A stretch of DNA of 16,263 bases, taken from Bacteroidales bacterium UBA6248. Lineage in GTDB: Bacteria; Bacteroidota; Bacteroidia; Bacteroidales; Lentimicrobiaceae. The notes under the pieces were generated by a model that was not told the origin of the DNA, searched no databases, and saw only the letters and a program-made list of their open reading frames with translations. Position numbers and translations under genes: made by a program. Positions 8,401 to 14,862 of this stretch are shown piece by piece. The stretch lies in contig DJVU01000067.1 in assembly GCA_002441345.1 (NCBI GenBank), positions 92,484 through 108,746 on the forward strand, read 5' to 3'. The first letter of the stretch is position 1. Each line of letters begins with the position of its first letter.

Positions 8401-9970
8401 CCGGCAGCTTGTCGATTTCGACTTCAGCGGATCGGAGTTTATGTCGACCGACCCCGTGCGCGATTCCCTGCAGTTTGTTGCTATGGAAGCTACCTACCGC
8501 ATGAAGGAAAATGTTATTAATGCAAAAGAAGTTAAGATTATTCGGGTTGCAGATGTGGCAGTATTTCCCGGCGACGGAAGGGTTACAATCTTATCGGACG
8601 GCGATATGAAACCCCTGGAGGGGGCTTCAATTATTGCCAGCCGAAGCAATAAGTTTCACCGCATTTACGATGCATCCGTTAAAGTTCGTTCGCGCAACGA
8701 TTACTTTGCCTCCGGATATTACGATTACACGGATATTACCGGGAACATACAACCGCTTTACTTTAAAGCACTTACCGTTGATTCGTCCGGTCATACGCAT
8801 GGAAAGGCCCGGGTTGGTCACCAGGATAATTTTACCCTGAACCCATGGTTCGATTTTGCCGGCGATATTCTGCTGAATGCCCGACATGCTTTTCTGACGT
8901 TTGACGGTGTTTATCACCTGCGTAATGAATGCATGGAAGAGAAGGGAAGCTGGGTGAAATTCCGTTCCGCTCTCAATCCTGCCGATATACGTCTTCCCGT
9001 ATCTCCGGTAATGCGCGATACCATTGGCGACCCTGTGCTTGCTGCGCTTGTTTATTCTGACTTTTTCAGCTCGGTGTATCCGGCGATGTATCGCAAACCC
9101 AGAGCATGGGGCGATACCATTGTTGCCGGAGCACAGGGTGCGATTCGTTTCGATCCGGAAAGGGAAGCCTATCTGCTGGGTTCCGAAAACCGCATGGAAA
9201 AACGAAGCCGCGACGGAAATCTCATCACTCTCGATACCCGGCAATGCATTTTTACTGCCGAAGGAACCCTTGAAACCGGGGCAGGCCTGGGTCAGGTGCA
9301 AATGAAAACCTTTGGAAAGGCTGACCATTTCACACTTGTGGATTCGGTGCGCTTCAGCCTGGGTATTACCCTCGACTTCTTCTTCGCCGATCAGGCGCTT
9401 GCGCGGATAAAAGAGAGTATTCAAAAAAGCGAACTGCAGGCAATGGATGTAAACGGTGAAACCTATCAGGAGCTGCTGTCTGGATTATTGGGAAGCCAGC
9501 GGGCAAAAGAGATTACCAATGAATTGAATCTCAGTGGCCAGATTCGTCGTCCGCCGGCTGAACTGGTGCATTCGTTCATGCTTTCGGATATCAGTATGAT
9601 CTGGGATCCCGCACTTAAGTCATACATCAGCGAGGGATCGATAGGTATAGCCGGCATACAGCGCGACCTTCTCAACCGCAAAGTGAATGGTTACCTTGAG
9701 ATCGGCAAACGCCGCACCGGCGATATCCTGAACCTGTATATTGAAGTCAGCCCCTCGGAATGGTATTTCTTCACTTACGGCAACGGGATTATGCAGGCAA
9801 TATCATCGGACAACGACTTCAACAACATCCTTGCCGGCATCAAGGAAGCCAGACGGATGCAGAAGGGAAGCAACGGCGACGATGCCTATCAGTTTATTAT
9901 TTCAACTCCCGACCGCAGGATTGCTTTTCTACGTAAGATGCAGTCGAGGCAACCCGATTATTCCAATTGA
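5474..9970 (+). CDS. Very large exported protein of unknown function (1498 residues)
   Basis: I do not recognise a named family. An N-terminal signal peptide (basic MRNNYIR, hydrophobic core, SISA before Gln26, no lipobox Cys) predicts Sec export and cleavage by signal peptidase I. Residues about 27-140 look helical. Nearly all the rest looks beta-strand-rich, with alternating polar and aromatic residues, no membrane helix and no sorting domain of the type IX system. Short motifs recur: DS[VML]xF at 245, 413, 997 and 1290, and two alignable units beginning GLEANGSL (770) and GLLGRGQS (863). The C-terminal 130 residues (NGYLEIGKRRTGDILNLYIE, then SEWYFFTYGNG) look compact. A periplasmic or outer-membrane-associated beta-solenoid or jelly-roll role is possible but unproven. 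It lies 46 bases after prmA and 3 before plsY, so it is probably in the same transcript. The frame is intact. Confidence 0.9.
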   Translation: MRNNYIRTFLLSLLFPGIFPLSISAQTPKAFAEDPAVFVTELSAYVQQSNDRTTKGFVQEFTGRWNAGEYSYEVQQEIIRISNLMLAQRMRPTPAFRDYLEALTSFAPGTAPAGILAWHRGLEPFVDAKSLRLLGNFLTNTTNLNSKKILFKSNANSWQFRNGTYSFGFDTTLFVRFNNIDLVCISGRDSIRIFGTSGIHFVFKDQFAGNGGNVFWESFGLDPKKVYAIVNKYSINLKQTSWSADSVNFYHKDFFSFPLTGRLDDRVLVGVPSDRATFPRFISYQTDIEIKQVFKDMDYRGGFTLEGPRIIGSGYGDRDATLWINRKGQPFVRLTSRDFVIRPDRLASQRVSATIFYESDSIFHPGVQLRYIDADKQLLLIRSSEGASSSPFFNSYHNVDMYFEALYYPMGSDSMSFEMLRGVRQQGDAVFESASFYSEARYHGLQGIDDINPINVIYNYTERYKTKVFYLNELVSYMQKPVEQVKAMVINLSNGGYIIYNIDNERIEVANRLNDYLSARSKKKDYDVIQIFSQVNRTSNAVLDLNTFDLKIKGVPEVRLSDRQSVEIFPADKEILLRKNRDFIFTGLVRAGYFDFYANKSSFDYNKFKLDMPQIDSIAFKVDTLSKINNKPGQVLVKNVIANLSGELLIDNPGNKSGIEEYPEFPVFISKNNAYVYFDNPRIEKGAYKRDNFYYQVDPFTLDSLNSFTTEGLKFEGFLYSGGIMPDIREPLKVMPDYSLGFTRQLAVSGLPVYEDRGRVFNSLKLSNRGLEANGSLTFMTSTSESERFMFYPDSLVADLQSFEIRQQGGHPPFPPVRAGKVHQYWLPALDVMRVNTVSDKDLFVMYDEKVLHKGSLSVTSAGLLGRGQSSLDNADLASSTFIFAQKSFSTDTTDIRIYYPDRPTISLQAKVYPGKVDFTSQSASFGTPGSSVRITLPHSRYLCYMDKIEWKMEEEELYLTNSLARRAELADTANLRQLVDFDFSGSEFMSTDPVRDSLQFVAMEATYRMKENVINAKEVKIIRVADVAVFPGDGRVTILSDGDMKPLEGASIIASRSNKFHRIYDASVKVRSRNDYFASGYYDYTDITGNIQPLYFKALTVDSSGHTHGKARVGHQDNFTLNPWFDFAGDILLNARHAFLTFDGVYHLRNECMEEKGSWVKFRSALNPADIRLPVSPVMRDTIGDPVLAALVYSDFFSSVYPAMYRKPRAWGDTIVAGAQGAIRFDPEREAYLLGSENRMEKRSRDGNLITLDTRQCIFTAEGTLETGAGLGQVQMKTFGKADHFTLVDSVRFSLGITLDFFFADQALARIKESIQKSELQAMDVNGETYQELLSGLLGSQRAKEITNELNLSGQIRRPPAELVHSFMLSDISMIWDPALKSYISEGSIGIAGIQRDLLNRKVNGYLEIGKRRTGDILNLYIEVSPSEWYFFTYGNGIMQAISSDNDFNNILAGIKEARRMQKGSNGDDAYQFIISTPDRRIAFLRKMQSRQPDYSN

Positions 9971-9973
9971 TGT

Positions 9974-10627
9974 ATGATTTACGCTGAACTCATTCTGGCC
10001 GGCCTGCTTGCCTATCTGCTCGGGTCCATCCCAACCTCGGTATGGGTTGGAAAATGGTTTTTTAATCTGGATATTCGCTCCATGGGCAGCGGGAATGCCG
10101 GTGCCACTAATACCATTCGTGTTCTGGGACTTAAAGCCGGAATTCCGGTACTGATATTCGACGTTTTCAAGGCATGGATGGCCGTTACTCTTGCCCGCTG
10201 GCTGGGCGAGGGAGTGTTTACTCCCAATCAGGATGTAATTTATCGTATCGTTTTAGGTGCTCTGGCTGTTTTGGGTCACGTTTACCCCGTGTTTGCCGGT
10301 TTCAGAGGCGGTAAGGGCGTGGCATCCCTGGTAGGTGTGGTAATAGCCCTTTACCCTCAGTCTTTTCTGGTAATTCTTGTTTTCTTTACGATAATGATGG
10401 TGGCAACACGAATCGTTTCCGTTTCATCAATGAGCAGCGCACTTATTTTTCCCTTTGTGGTGATCTTTCTTTTCAACGAAACCCGTCTGCCGCTGATCGT
10501 CCTGGCCATTGCAATAGCATTGTTTGTTCCCTATACGCACCGCGAAAACATCAAACGCCTGCTCAGGGGAACAGAGAAGAAGTTCGACTTCGGTAAGAAC
10601 AGCATCAGCAGCAAGAGGAAAGGTTAA
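9974..10627 (+). CDS. plsY: Glycerol-3-phosphate acyltransferase PlsY
   Basis: PlsY transfers the acyl group from acyl-phosphate to glycerol 3-phosphate, giving lysophosphatidic acid, the first committed membrane step of phospholipid synthesis. The 217-residue integral membrane protein shows the three family motifs: GSIPTSVWVGK (17-27), GSGNAGATNTIRVLG (38-52, acyl-phosphate/G3P site) and GHVYPVFAGFRGGKGVA (101-117). Several hydrophobic helices lie between them, and a basic tail follows (HRENIKRLLRGTEKKF). The ATG at 9974 starts 3 bases after the stop of the giant gene, suggesting translational coupling. The acyl-phosphate-forming partner PlsX is not in the window. Confidence 0.96.
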   Translation: MIYAELILAGLLAYLLGSIPTSVWVGKWFFNLDIRSMGSGNAGATNTIRVLGLKAGIPVLIFDVFKAWMAVTLARWLGEGVFTPNQDVIYRIVLGALAVLGHVYPVFAGFRGGKGVASLVGVVIALYPQSFLVILVFFTIMMVATRIVSVSSMSSALIFPFVVIFLFNETRLPLIVLAIAIALFVPYTHRENIKRLLRGTEKKFDFGKNSISSKRKG

Positions 10628-10667
10628 CAGATTGTTGATAATTTTATTATCAGCCCAATAGGTTTAA

Positions 10668-10699
10668 TTGGTGGATTGAAAATATATTTCCTAATTTTA
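10668..10699 (+). promoter_or_regulatory. Candidate dnaN promoter
   Basis: In the 116-base gap between plsY and dnaN, TTG at 10668-10670 is followed after 21 bases by TAATTTTA (10692-10699), one base from the Bacteroidota -7 consensus TAnnTTTG. Transcription would begin near 10705, leaving a leader of about 40 bases. A small inverted repeat, CCAAT (10655-10659) with ATTGG (10667-10671), overlaps the upstream element. An AT-only 7-bp hairpin at 10636-10652 lies upstream without a T-tract. The evidence is pattern matching only. Confidence 0.35.
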
Positions 10700-10743
10700 C
10701 CGTGAACATTTTTTAGAACTGTTTTACAGAAAATCGATTAAAT

Positions 10744-11865
10744 ATGAGATTTATAGTATCAAGCCAGAGCCTTCTGAAAAGCCTGCAGTCAATCAGCGGG
10801 GTGCTGAACTCAAGCAATACCCTTCCAATCCTCGATGATTTCCTCTTTGAGCTGGAGGGCAGTTCGCTGAAAATTACTGCTTCCGACCTGGAAACCACCA
10901 TGTCGGTTACCCTGGCCACCAATATGGCCGACGAGGAGGGCAAAATCGCCATTCCGGCGAAGATTCTTCTCGAACTGCTGAAGACCTATGGTGAAACGCC
11001 CATGACATTTACGGTTGACAAGAGTTTCGGGATAGAAATTGCTGCCGATGAAGCCAAGTTCCGCATTGCCGGGCATAATGCCGAAGAGTTCCCGACAGCA
11101 CCGCAGATGGAAAGCATCTCCACCATCAACCTTCCGGCCGATCTGCTCGCTTCAGCCATCAATAAAACTATTTTCGCCACCGGTAACGACGACCTCCGCC
11201 CTGCCATGTCGGGCGTTTTCTGTGATCTGTCAACCGATTCGGTGATCTTTGTTGCTACCGATGCCCACAAGCTGGTACGCTACAAGCGTGCCGATGCAAA
11301 TGCTGAAAACAGTTCTACCTTCATCATGCCCAAAAAGCCGCTCAACCAGCTTAAAGCCATACTTCCTGCCGATACCACTTCGGTTAACATCGAATACAAC
11401 GATACCAACGCACGGTTTACTTTTAAAAACGTTGACCTCGTTTGCCGCCTGATTGAAGGTAAATATCCCAATTACGAAGCCGTAATCCCGACCGAGAATC
11501 CCAACACCCTGATCGTTGACAGACTTTCGCTTATTACCACGCTTCGCCGCGCCTCTTTCTTCGCGAACAAATCGACCAACCAGATCCGCCTTACCATTAA
11601 CGGACAGGAGCTTTTCATCGATGCCGAAGACATCGACTTTGCACACGAATCGCGGCAGCGACTGAGTTGCAACTACAGTGGTGAGGATATGGAAATAGGC
11701 TTTAACTCCCGGTTTCTCGTGGAAATGCTTACCAACCTCGGTACCGAGAATATCCGCCTCGAACTTTCGGCCCCCAACCGCGCCGGAATCCTGCGCCCGG
11801 TTGAAAACGATAATGCAGCCGAAGATATACTGATGCTGGTAATGCCGGTGATGCTGAATTCATAA
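10744..11865 (+). CDS. dnaN: DNA polymerase III beta subunit (sliding clamp)
   Basis: DnaN forms the dimeric ring that tethers the replicative polymerase, and other clamp-binding proteins, to DNA. The 373-residue length is normal for the three-domain clamp. The N-terminus MRFIVSSQSLLKSL with NTLPILDDFLFEL (25-37) and TASDLETTMSV is typical, as are the middle-domain stretch LRPAMSGVFCD followed by ATDAHKLVRYKR and the C-terminal LMLVMPVMLNS. The ATG at 10744 starts the canonical N-terminus. It is not beside dnaA and no DnaA boxes were seen nearby, so this is probably not the origin region. A strong terminator follows 20 bases after the stop. Confidence 0.97.
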   Translation: MRFIVSSQSLLKSLQSISGVLNSSNTLPILDDFLFELEGSSLKITASDLETTMSVTLATNMADEEGKIAIPAKILLELLKTYGETPMTFTVDKSFGIEIAADEAKFRIAGHNAEEFPTAPQMESISTINLPADLLASAINKTIFATGNDDLRPAMSGVFCDLSTDSVIFVATDAHKLVRYKRADANAENSSTFIMPKKPLNQLKAILPADTTSVNIEYNDTNARFTFKNVDLVCRLIEGKYPNYEAVIPTENPNTLIVDRLSLITTLRRASFFANKSTNQIRLTINGQELFIDAEDIDFAHESRQRLSCNYSGEDMEIGFNSRFLVEMLTNLGTENIRLELSAPNRAGILRPVENDNAAEDILMLVMPVMLNS

Positions 11866-11884
11866 AATCTTTTCCGGTATTACA

Positions 11885-11923
11885 ACAAAGAGAGGCGGAA
11901 TCAGTGATTCCGCCTCTCTTTGT
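11885..11923. terminator. Bidirectional terminator between dnaN and the ABC-F gene
   Basis: A 17-bp inverted repeat with no mismatch (11885-11901 and 11907-11923) encloses the 5-base loop CAGTG. The right arm ends in TTTGT followed by TT and the left arm begins with ACAAAG, so either strand yields a GC-rich stem followed by a U-rich stretch. It lies between the stop codons of convergent dnaN (11865) and the ABC-F gene (11939), as expected for a shared factor-independent terminator. Confidence 0.9.
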
Positions 11924-11938
11924 TTACCGCATGTGCAA

Positions 11939-13825
11939 TTATTCAAAAAGCATGCTCAGCTCAAGCCAGCGGTTGGTTTTCTCTTCAAGTATCTTTTCGG
12001 TTTCTCCGTAATCCCTGGCAAGCGTCTCCAGTTCATCCGGGCCACAACTTCCGCTGTTCATGCGGTCGAGCAATTCCTGCTTGCGCTGTTCCAGCTGCGG
12101 AATCTCACGGTCGAGTGACTCAAATTCGCTTTTTTCACGGTAAGAAGGCTTCTTAGGCTTCGATTCAGAAGGATTTGCCTGCTCCGCAGGCTTCTGTGCC
12201 GGGGATTTCTGCCTGGCAGCCTTAGCCTCTTCGAGCAGCTTCATTCGATAAAAATCGGTATAATTGCCGTAATAGTCCTTTACCTTCCCCTCTCCCTCAA
12301 ATACAAAAACATGATCCACGATCTTGTCCATAAAATACCGGTCGTGCGAAACTACCAGCAGGCATCCCTCGTAATTGATCAGAAAATCTTCCAGCAGATT
12401 AAGGGTATGAATGTCAAGATCGTTTGTAGGCTCATCAAGAATCAGAAAGTTTGGATTTTTTAGTAATTGCATCAGCAGAAACAGCCTTCGTTTTTCACCT
12501 CCGCTAAGGCTTGAGAAGTAGTTATACTGCAGGGTGTGGGGGAAGTTAAAATACGACAGGAATGCAGATGCCGATATTCTGCCTTTTCCCAGTGGCATCT
12601 CCTCGGCAATGTCTTTTGCAAGGTCAATTACCCGCTTGTCTTCTTTCGGCTGATATCCTTCCTGTGAATAATAGCCGAATACAATGGTCTGTCCGGTGGT
12701 AATTCTGCCCATATCGGGATGTAACTCTCCCATGATCATATTGAGCAGGGTGGTCTTTCCGGCGCCGTTACGTCCGATAATTCCGGCTTTTTCGCCTTTT
12801 TTGAAGATGTAGGAAAAATTGTCGACTACCTTCAGATCTCCGAATGATTTGTGGACATTATTCAGCTCCAGAATTTTACCTCCAATACGGGTCATGCGCA
12901 CCTGCAGAGGACCGGTGTCTTTTTCAACCCGTTTCCGGGCCTTTTCTTCCAGTTCATAGAAGCTGTCGATCCGGGCTTTGGCTTTTGTGCTTCTGGCCTG
13001 AGGCATGCGGCGCATCCAGTCGAGTTCCTTGCGGTAAAGACTTTTTGCTTTTTCAGCCTCCGTTAGTTCAATTGCCTCCCGCTCGGCTTTCTTTTCAATA
13101 AAGTAACTGTAATTTCCTTTGTACCGATAGATGCGGTTGTTGTCGAGCTCCAGGATTTCGTTGCACACGTTGTCGAGGAAGTAGCGGTCGTGCGTCACGA
13201 TCAGCAGGCTGAGGTTCTGGCGTGAGAGGTACTCCTCCAGCCATTCTATCATTTCTATGTCGAGATGGTTGGTCGGCTCGTCCAGTATCAGCAGATCGGT
13301 TTCTTCGAGCAGGGCTTTGGCCAGCGATACTTTCTTGCGCTGACCTCCCGACAGCTCGCTTACTTTCTGGTCGAGGCGGGTAATTTTAAATCTGCCAAGG
13401 ATTTCACGGATACGAACATCGTAATCCCATCCTCCGATCAGCTCCATCCTTCCGGTTGCCTCTTCCAGCTGTCGCCGGGCTTCGGGTGAATCGTCCCCTT
13501 TGATGCGCAACAGGCTGTATTCATAATCGCGGATTGCGCGCATAAAGTCGTTGTCCGAATGGAAAAGGATATCAAAAACGGTCTGGTCTTCCGGCATCTC
13601 CGGATTCTGCGGCAGATACGACCAGCGAATATCCCTGCGGAATGTAACCGAACCGCTGTCGGGAAGATCGCGTCCGCAAAGGATGTTCAGCAGACTGCTC
13701 TTTCCGGCTCCGTTTCGGGCAATCAAAGCCACCTTAGTGCCCTGATCAATGCCAAAGGTTATGTCGGAGAAGAGTTCTTTTTCCCCGTATGATTTACTGA
13801 GTTGTTCTGCAAGAAGATAATTCAA
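11939..13825 (-). CDS. ABC-F family ATPase, Uup-like
   Basis: ABC-F proteins are cytoplasmic twin-ATPase proteins without membrane domains that act on the ribosome; the Uup branch is linked to ribosome function and DNA stability. The 628-residue protein has NBD1 with Walker A ARNGAGKSS (36-44), LSGGQ (158-162) and LLILDEPTNHLD (178-189). A charged linker follows (about 240-310, tRNA-interaction region). NBD2 has GRNGAGKTT (351-359), LSGGE (440-444) and LILDEPTNDLD (461-471). The Lys/Pro-rich segment and C-terminal coiled coil (about 562-628) favour Uup. The first Walker A has Ala where Gly is usual. No ATG is available; TTG at 13825 gives MNYLLAEQLSKSYGEK. An upstream TTG at 13852 lies inside a promoter box and is rejected. 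No resistance role is implied. Confidence 0.9.
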   Translation of the reverse strand: MNYLLAEQLSKSYGEKELFSDITFGIDQGTKVALIARNGAGKSSLLNILCGRDLPDSGSVTFRRDIRWSYLPQNPEMPEDQTVFDILFHSDNDFMRAIRDYEYSLLRIKGDDSPEARRQLEEATGRMELIGGWDYDVRIREILGRFKITRLDQKVSELSGGQRKKVSLAKALLEETDLLILDEPTNHLDIEMIEWLEEYLSRQNLSLLIVTHDRYFLDNVCNEILELDNNRIYRYKGNYSYFIEKKAEREAIELTEAEKAKSLYRKELDWMRRMPQARSTKAKARIDSFYELEEKARKRVEKDTGPLQVRMTRIGGKILELNNVHKSFGDLKVVDNFSYIFKKGEKAGIIGRNGAGKTTLLNMIMGELHPDMGRITTGQTIVFGYYSQEGYQPKEDKRVIDLAKDIAEEMPLGKGRISASAFLSYFNFPHTLQYNYFSSLSGGEKRRLFLLMQLLKNPNFLILDEPTNDLDIHTLNLLEDFLINYEGCLLVVSHDRYFMDKIVDHVFVFEGEGKVKDYYGNYTDFYRMKLLEEAKAARQKSPAQKPAEQANPSESKPKKPSYREKSEFESLDREIPQLEQRKQELLDRMNSGSCGPDELETLARDYGETEKILEEKTNRWLELSMLFE

Positions 13826-13849
13826 TGGAATGCTGATTTTATGGAGATG

Positions 13850-13857
13850 CAAAGATA
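13850..13857 (-). promoter_or_regulatory. -7 promoter box of the ABC-F gene (TATCTTTG)
   Basis: On the minus strand, positions 13857-13850 read TATCTTTG followed by C, an exact TAnnTTTG match. Transcription would begin about 7 bases further on, leaving roughly 15-20 bases before the chosen TTG start at 13825. No convincing TTTG was found at the -33 distance, so the promoter is half supported. It lies downstream of the csp terminator, giving the ABC-F gene its own transcription unit. Confidence 0.5.
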
Positions 13858-13922
13858 ATCGGATTCGGGACAGGAGCGCAGATCGTAAAAAGGAGTGCTG
13901 AAGCTTACCCCTGAAAAACCAA

Positions 13923-13945
13923 AAAGCCTCAAAAAATGAGGCTTT
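13923..13945 (-). terminator. Factor-independent terminator of the cold-shock gene
   Basis: On the minus strand an 8-bp stem (AAAGCCTC paired with GAGGCTTT, loop ATTTTTT) is followed by TT, GG and TTTTT. It begins 24 bases after the csp stop at 13969, as expected for an intrinsic terminator. A second, outer pair of arms, GGGGTAA (13947-13953) and TTACCCC (13905-13911), encloses the hairpin. Confidence 0.85.
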
Positions 13946-13968
13946 CGGGGTAACTCTGAAAAGAAAAA

Positions 13969-14160
13969 CTATAACTTTTTCACTTCAACAGCTTTCTTTC
14001 CTCGTTTGTCCTCGGCTATCTCGTAAGATACGAGGTCATTCTCATTCACTTTTTCAGTAAGGCCAGTGGCATGAACGAATACGTCATGCTGGGTTTCATC
14101 ATCAATAATAAAACCAAATCCCTTACGCTCATTAAAGAATTTTACTTTACCGGTAGGCAT
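13969..14160 (-). CDS. Cold-shock domain protein, small RNA chaperone
   Basis: This 63-residue protein is a single cold-shock domain, a five-stranded barrel that binds single-stranded RNA or DNA and melts RNA structure in the cytoplasm. RNP1 is KGFGFI (13-18) and RNP2 is VFVHAT (27-32). The start MPTGKVKFFN carries Phe where the classical family has Trp, a common substitution in this phylum. Length is slightly below the ~66-70 usual for Csp proteins, and the basic end KKAVEVKKL is intact. The ATG at 14160 lies about 25 bases after the predicted transcription start. It has its own promoter and terminator, so it is monocistronic. Whether it is cold-induced cannot be seen. Confidence 0.95.
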   Translation of the reverse strand: MPTGKVKFFNERKGFGFIIDDETQHDVFVHATGLTEKVNENDLVSYEIAEDKRGKKAVEVKKL

Positions 14161-14188
14161 AATTAATAGAAGTTGGTGATTAACATCA

Positions 14189-14219
14189 CAAATATAATTA
14201 AAAAAAGATAAAAGTCAAA
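14189..14219 (-). promoter_or_regulatory. Canonical Bacteroidota promoter of the cold-shock gene
   Basis: On the minus strand TTTG (14219-14216) is followed after exactly 19 bases by TATATTTG (14196-14189), matching the TTTG / TAnnTTTG consensus at ideal spacing. The spacer is A/T-rich with a run of seven T. Transcription should begin near 14183, giving a leader of only about 20-25 bases before the ATG at 14160. Confidence 0.8.
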
Positions 14220-14294
14220 CTTCACAACGTTATTGTTGATACATTAGTTACCTATGAATACTTTTTAAAACATTTTTTTTGTTGCGTCTTACGG

Positions 14295-14320
14295 TATGCT
14301 GGTTAACTGACGCCAGTATG
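14295..14320. repeat. Imperfect inverted repeat in the ykgJ-csp gap
   Basis: TATGCTGG (14295-14302) can pair with CCAGTATG (14313-14320), eight pairs including two G-U, around a 10-base loop. It lies in the 239-base gap between the cold-shock gene and the cysteine-cluster gene. No T-tract follows on the minus strand, so it is at best a weak terminator for the upstream gene. Apart from this and the csp promoter I see nothing in the gap. Confidence 0.3.
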
Positions 14321-14399
14321 AATTCTTGTTTGAAAGTGCCGCTGTTTGTATAAAAACACTACACATGCTCAGGCACAACAGGCATGGCGAAATCTGTGC

Positions 14400-14669
14400 T
14401 TATTTAAGGGGAAGGCCGAGCAGCCAGCGGAAATTTTTTTCAGCTTCTTCGTTCGAGCTTCCGCAGATAATCGCTTCGGGTTTAAATCCGCTGCACACCG
14501 CAGGTCTCGAAGGCTTGCCGAATAATGCACACTTCAGGTCAGCAGTCAGATGTAAGCAGGGCACCATTGCCGGCTTACCGTCCGGCATTCCCGGAATGGC
14601 AGAACTAATGGAAGGAAAGATACAGCAGGCTGCACAACCGGATCTGCATTGAATAGCTGTTTCAGACAT
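14400..14669 (-). CDS. YkgJ-like cysteine-cluster protein
   Basis: This 89-residue cytoplasmic protein fits the YkgJ family, annotated as putative zinc- or iron-chelating. The N-terminal cluster is C8-x3-C12-x2-C15-C16, in the context CRSGCAACC. Further cysteines at 38, 47, 59 and 69 (VPCLHL, LKCALFG, RPAVCSGF, IICG) give eight in all, in the family order. The motif SSAIPGMPDGKPA (22-34) between them is also typical. The frame extends upstream to a TTG at 14717, but the ATG at 14669 gives MSETAIQCRSGC, the usual distance to the first Cys. Metal binding follows from family knowledge; the actual role is unknown. It lies downstream of pckA on the same strand but is separated by two stem-loops. 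GAAATTTG (14699-14692) is a weak -7 candidate. Confidence 0.85.
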   Translation of the reverse strand: MSETAIQCRSGCAACCIFPSISSAIPGMPDGKPAMVPCLHLTADLKCALFGKPSRPAVCSGFKPEAIICGSSNEEAEKNFRWLLGLPLK

Positions 14670-14758
14670 TCGGTGTTGTTGATTTTGAATGCAAATTTCG
14701 GGTTTTCTACAATGCAAGGACAGTTTTTCAAACGGAACTGGTGCGGGTGGAAATGTAA

Positions 14759-14807
14759 ATTCCCCCGGTTTCGGAGCACTGCGTGCATACGAAGTAACCG
14801 GGGGAAT
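14759..14807 (-). terminator. Long stem-loop downstream of pckA, possible terminator
   Basis: A 12-bp inverted repeat without mismatch (14759-14770, ATTCCCCCGGTT, and 14796-14807) encloses 25 bases. Those can fold further through TCG/CGA and GCAC/GTGC around a TGC loop, making an extended hairpin. On the pckA strand the stem is followed by TTACATTT, a poor T-tract. It lies about 70 bases past the pckA stop and 90 before the next start, so a terminator or 3'-end-protecting structure is most likely. Confidence 0.55.
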
Positions 14808-14821
14808 ATGATGTATGGAAT

Positions 14822-14862
14822 TTCAGGAAGCTGCCGTGTTAAGCGTGGCTGGTATTCCTGAA
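14822..14862 (-). repeat. Second inverted repeat just downstream of the pckA stop
   Basis: TTCAGGAA (14822-14829) and TTCCTGAA (14855-14862) form a mismatch-free 8-bp inverted repeat around 25 bases, in which GCC (14833-14835) and GGC (14847-14849) can pair further. It begins 15 bases after the pckA stop codon. An 8-bp palindrome, TGCCGGCA (14865-14872), lies between it and the stop. Confidence 0.45.

Noticed and set aside
8627..9424. A 265-residue open frame on the minus strand inside the large exported-protein gene, and similar long antisense frames (for example 5543-6328).
   Set aside because: They lie wholly inside a longer frame with a signal peptide and coherent composition. Their translations are Arg/His/Gly-rich without recognisable motifs, and no promoter or intergenic space supports them.
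10636..10652. Hairpin TGATAAT / ATTATCA after plsY, considered as a terminator.
   Set aside because: The stem is only 7 pairs and nearly all A/T, and no T-tract follows, so it is too weak to call.
10628..10743. Possible replication origin next to dnaN.
   Set aside because: No DnaA-box-like sequences were seen and dnaA is absent; the gap is short and promoter-like.
14335..14399. CATGC / GCATG short inverted repeat near 14363 as a terminator of the cysteine-cluster gene.
   Set aside because: Five pairs with a 13-base loop and no T-tract are within chance expectation.
14326..14652. A 108-residue plus-strand open frame over the cysteine-cluster gene.
   Set aside because: The opposite strand carries a convincing YkgJ-like protein with eight ordered cysteines; the plus frame shows no family features.
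14783..14800. TACGAAGT in the pckA downstream hairpin resembles part of a loxP arm.
   Set aside because: Only eight bases match, there is no paired arm with a spacer, and no recombinase is nearby, so it is chance.
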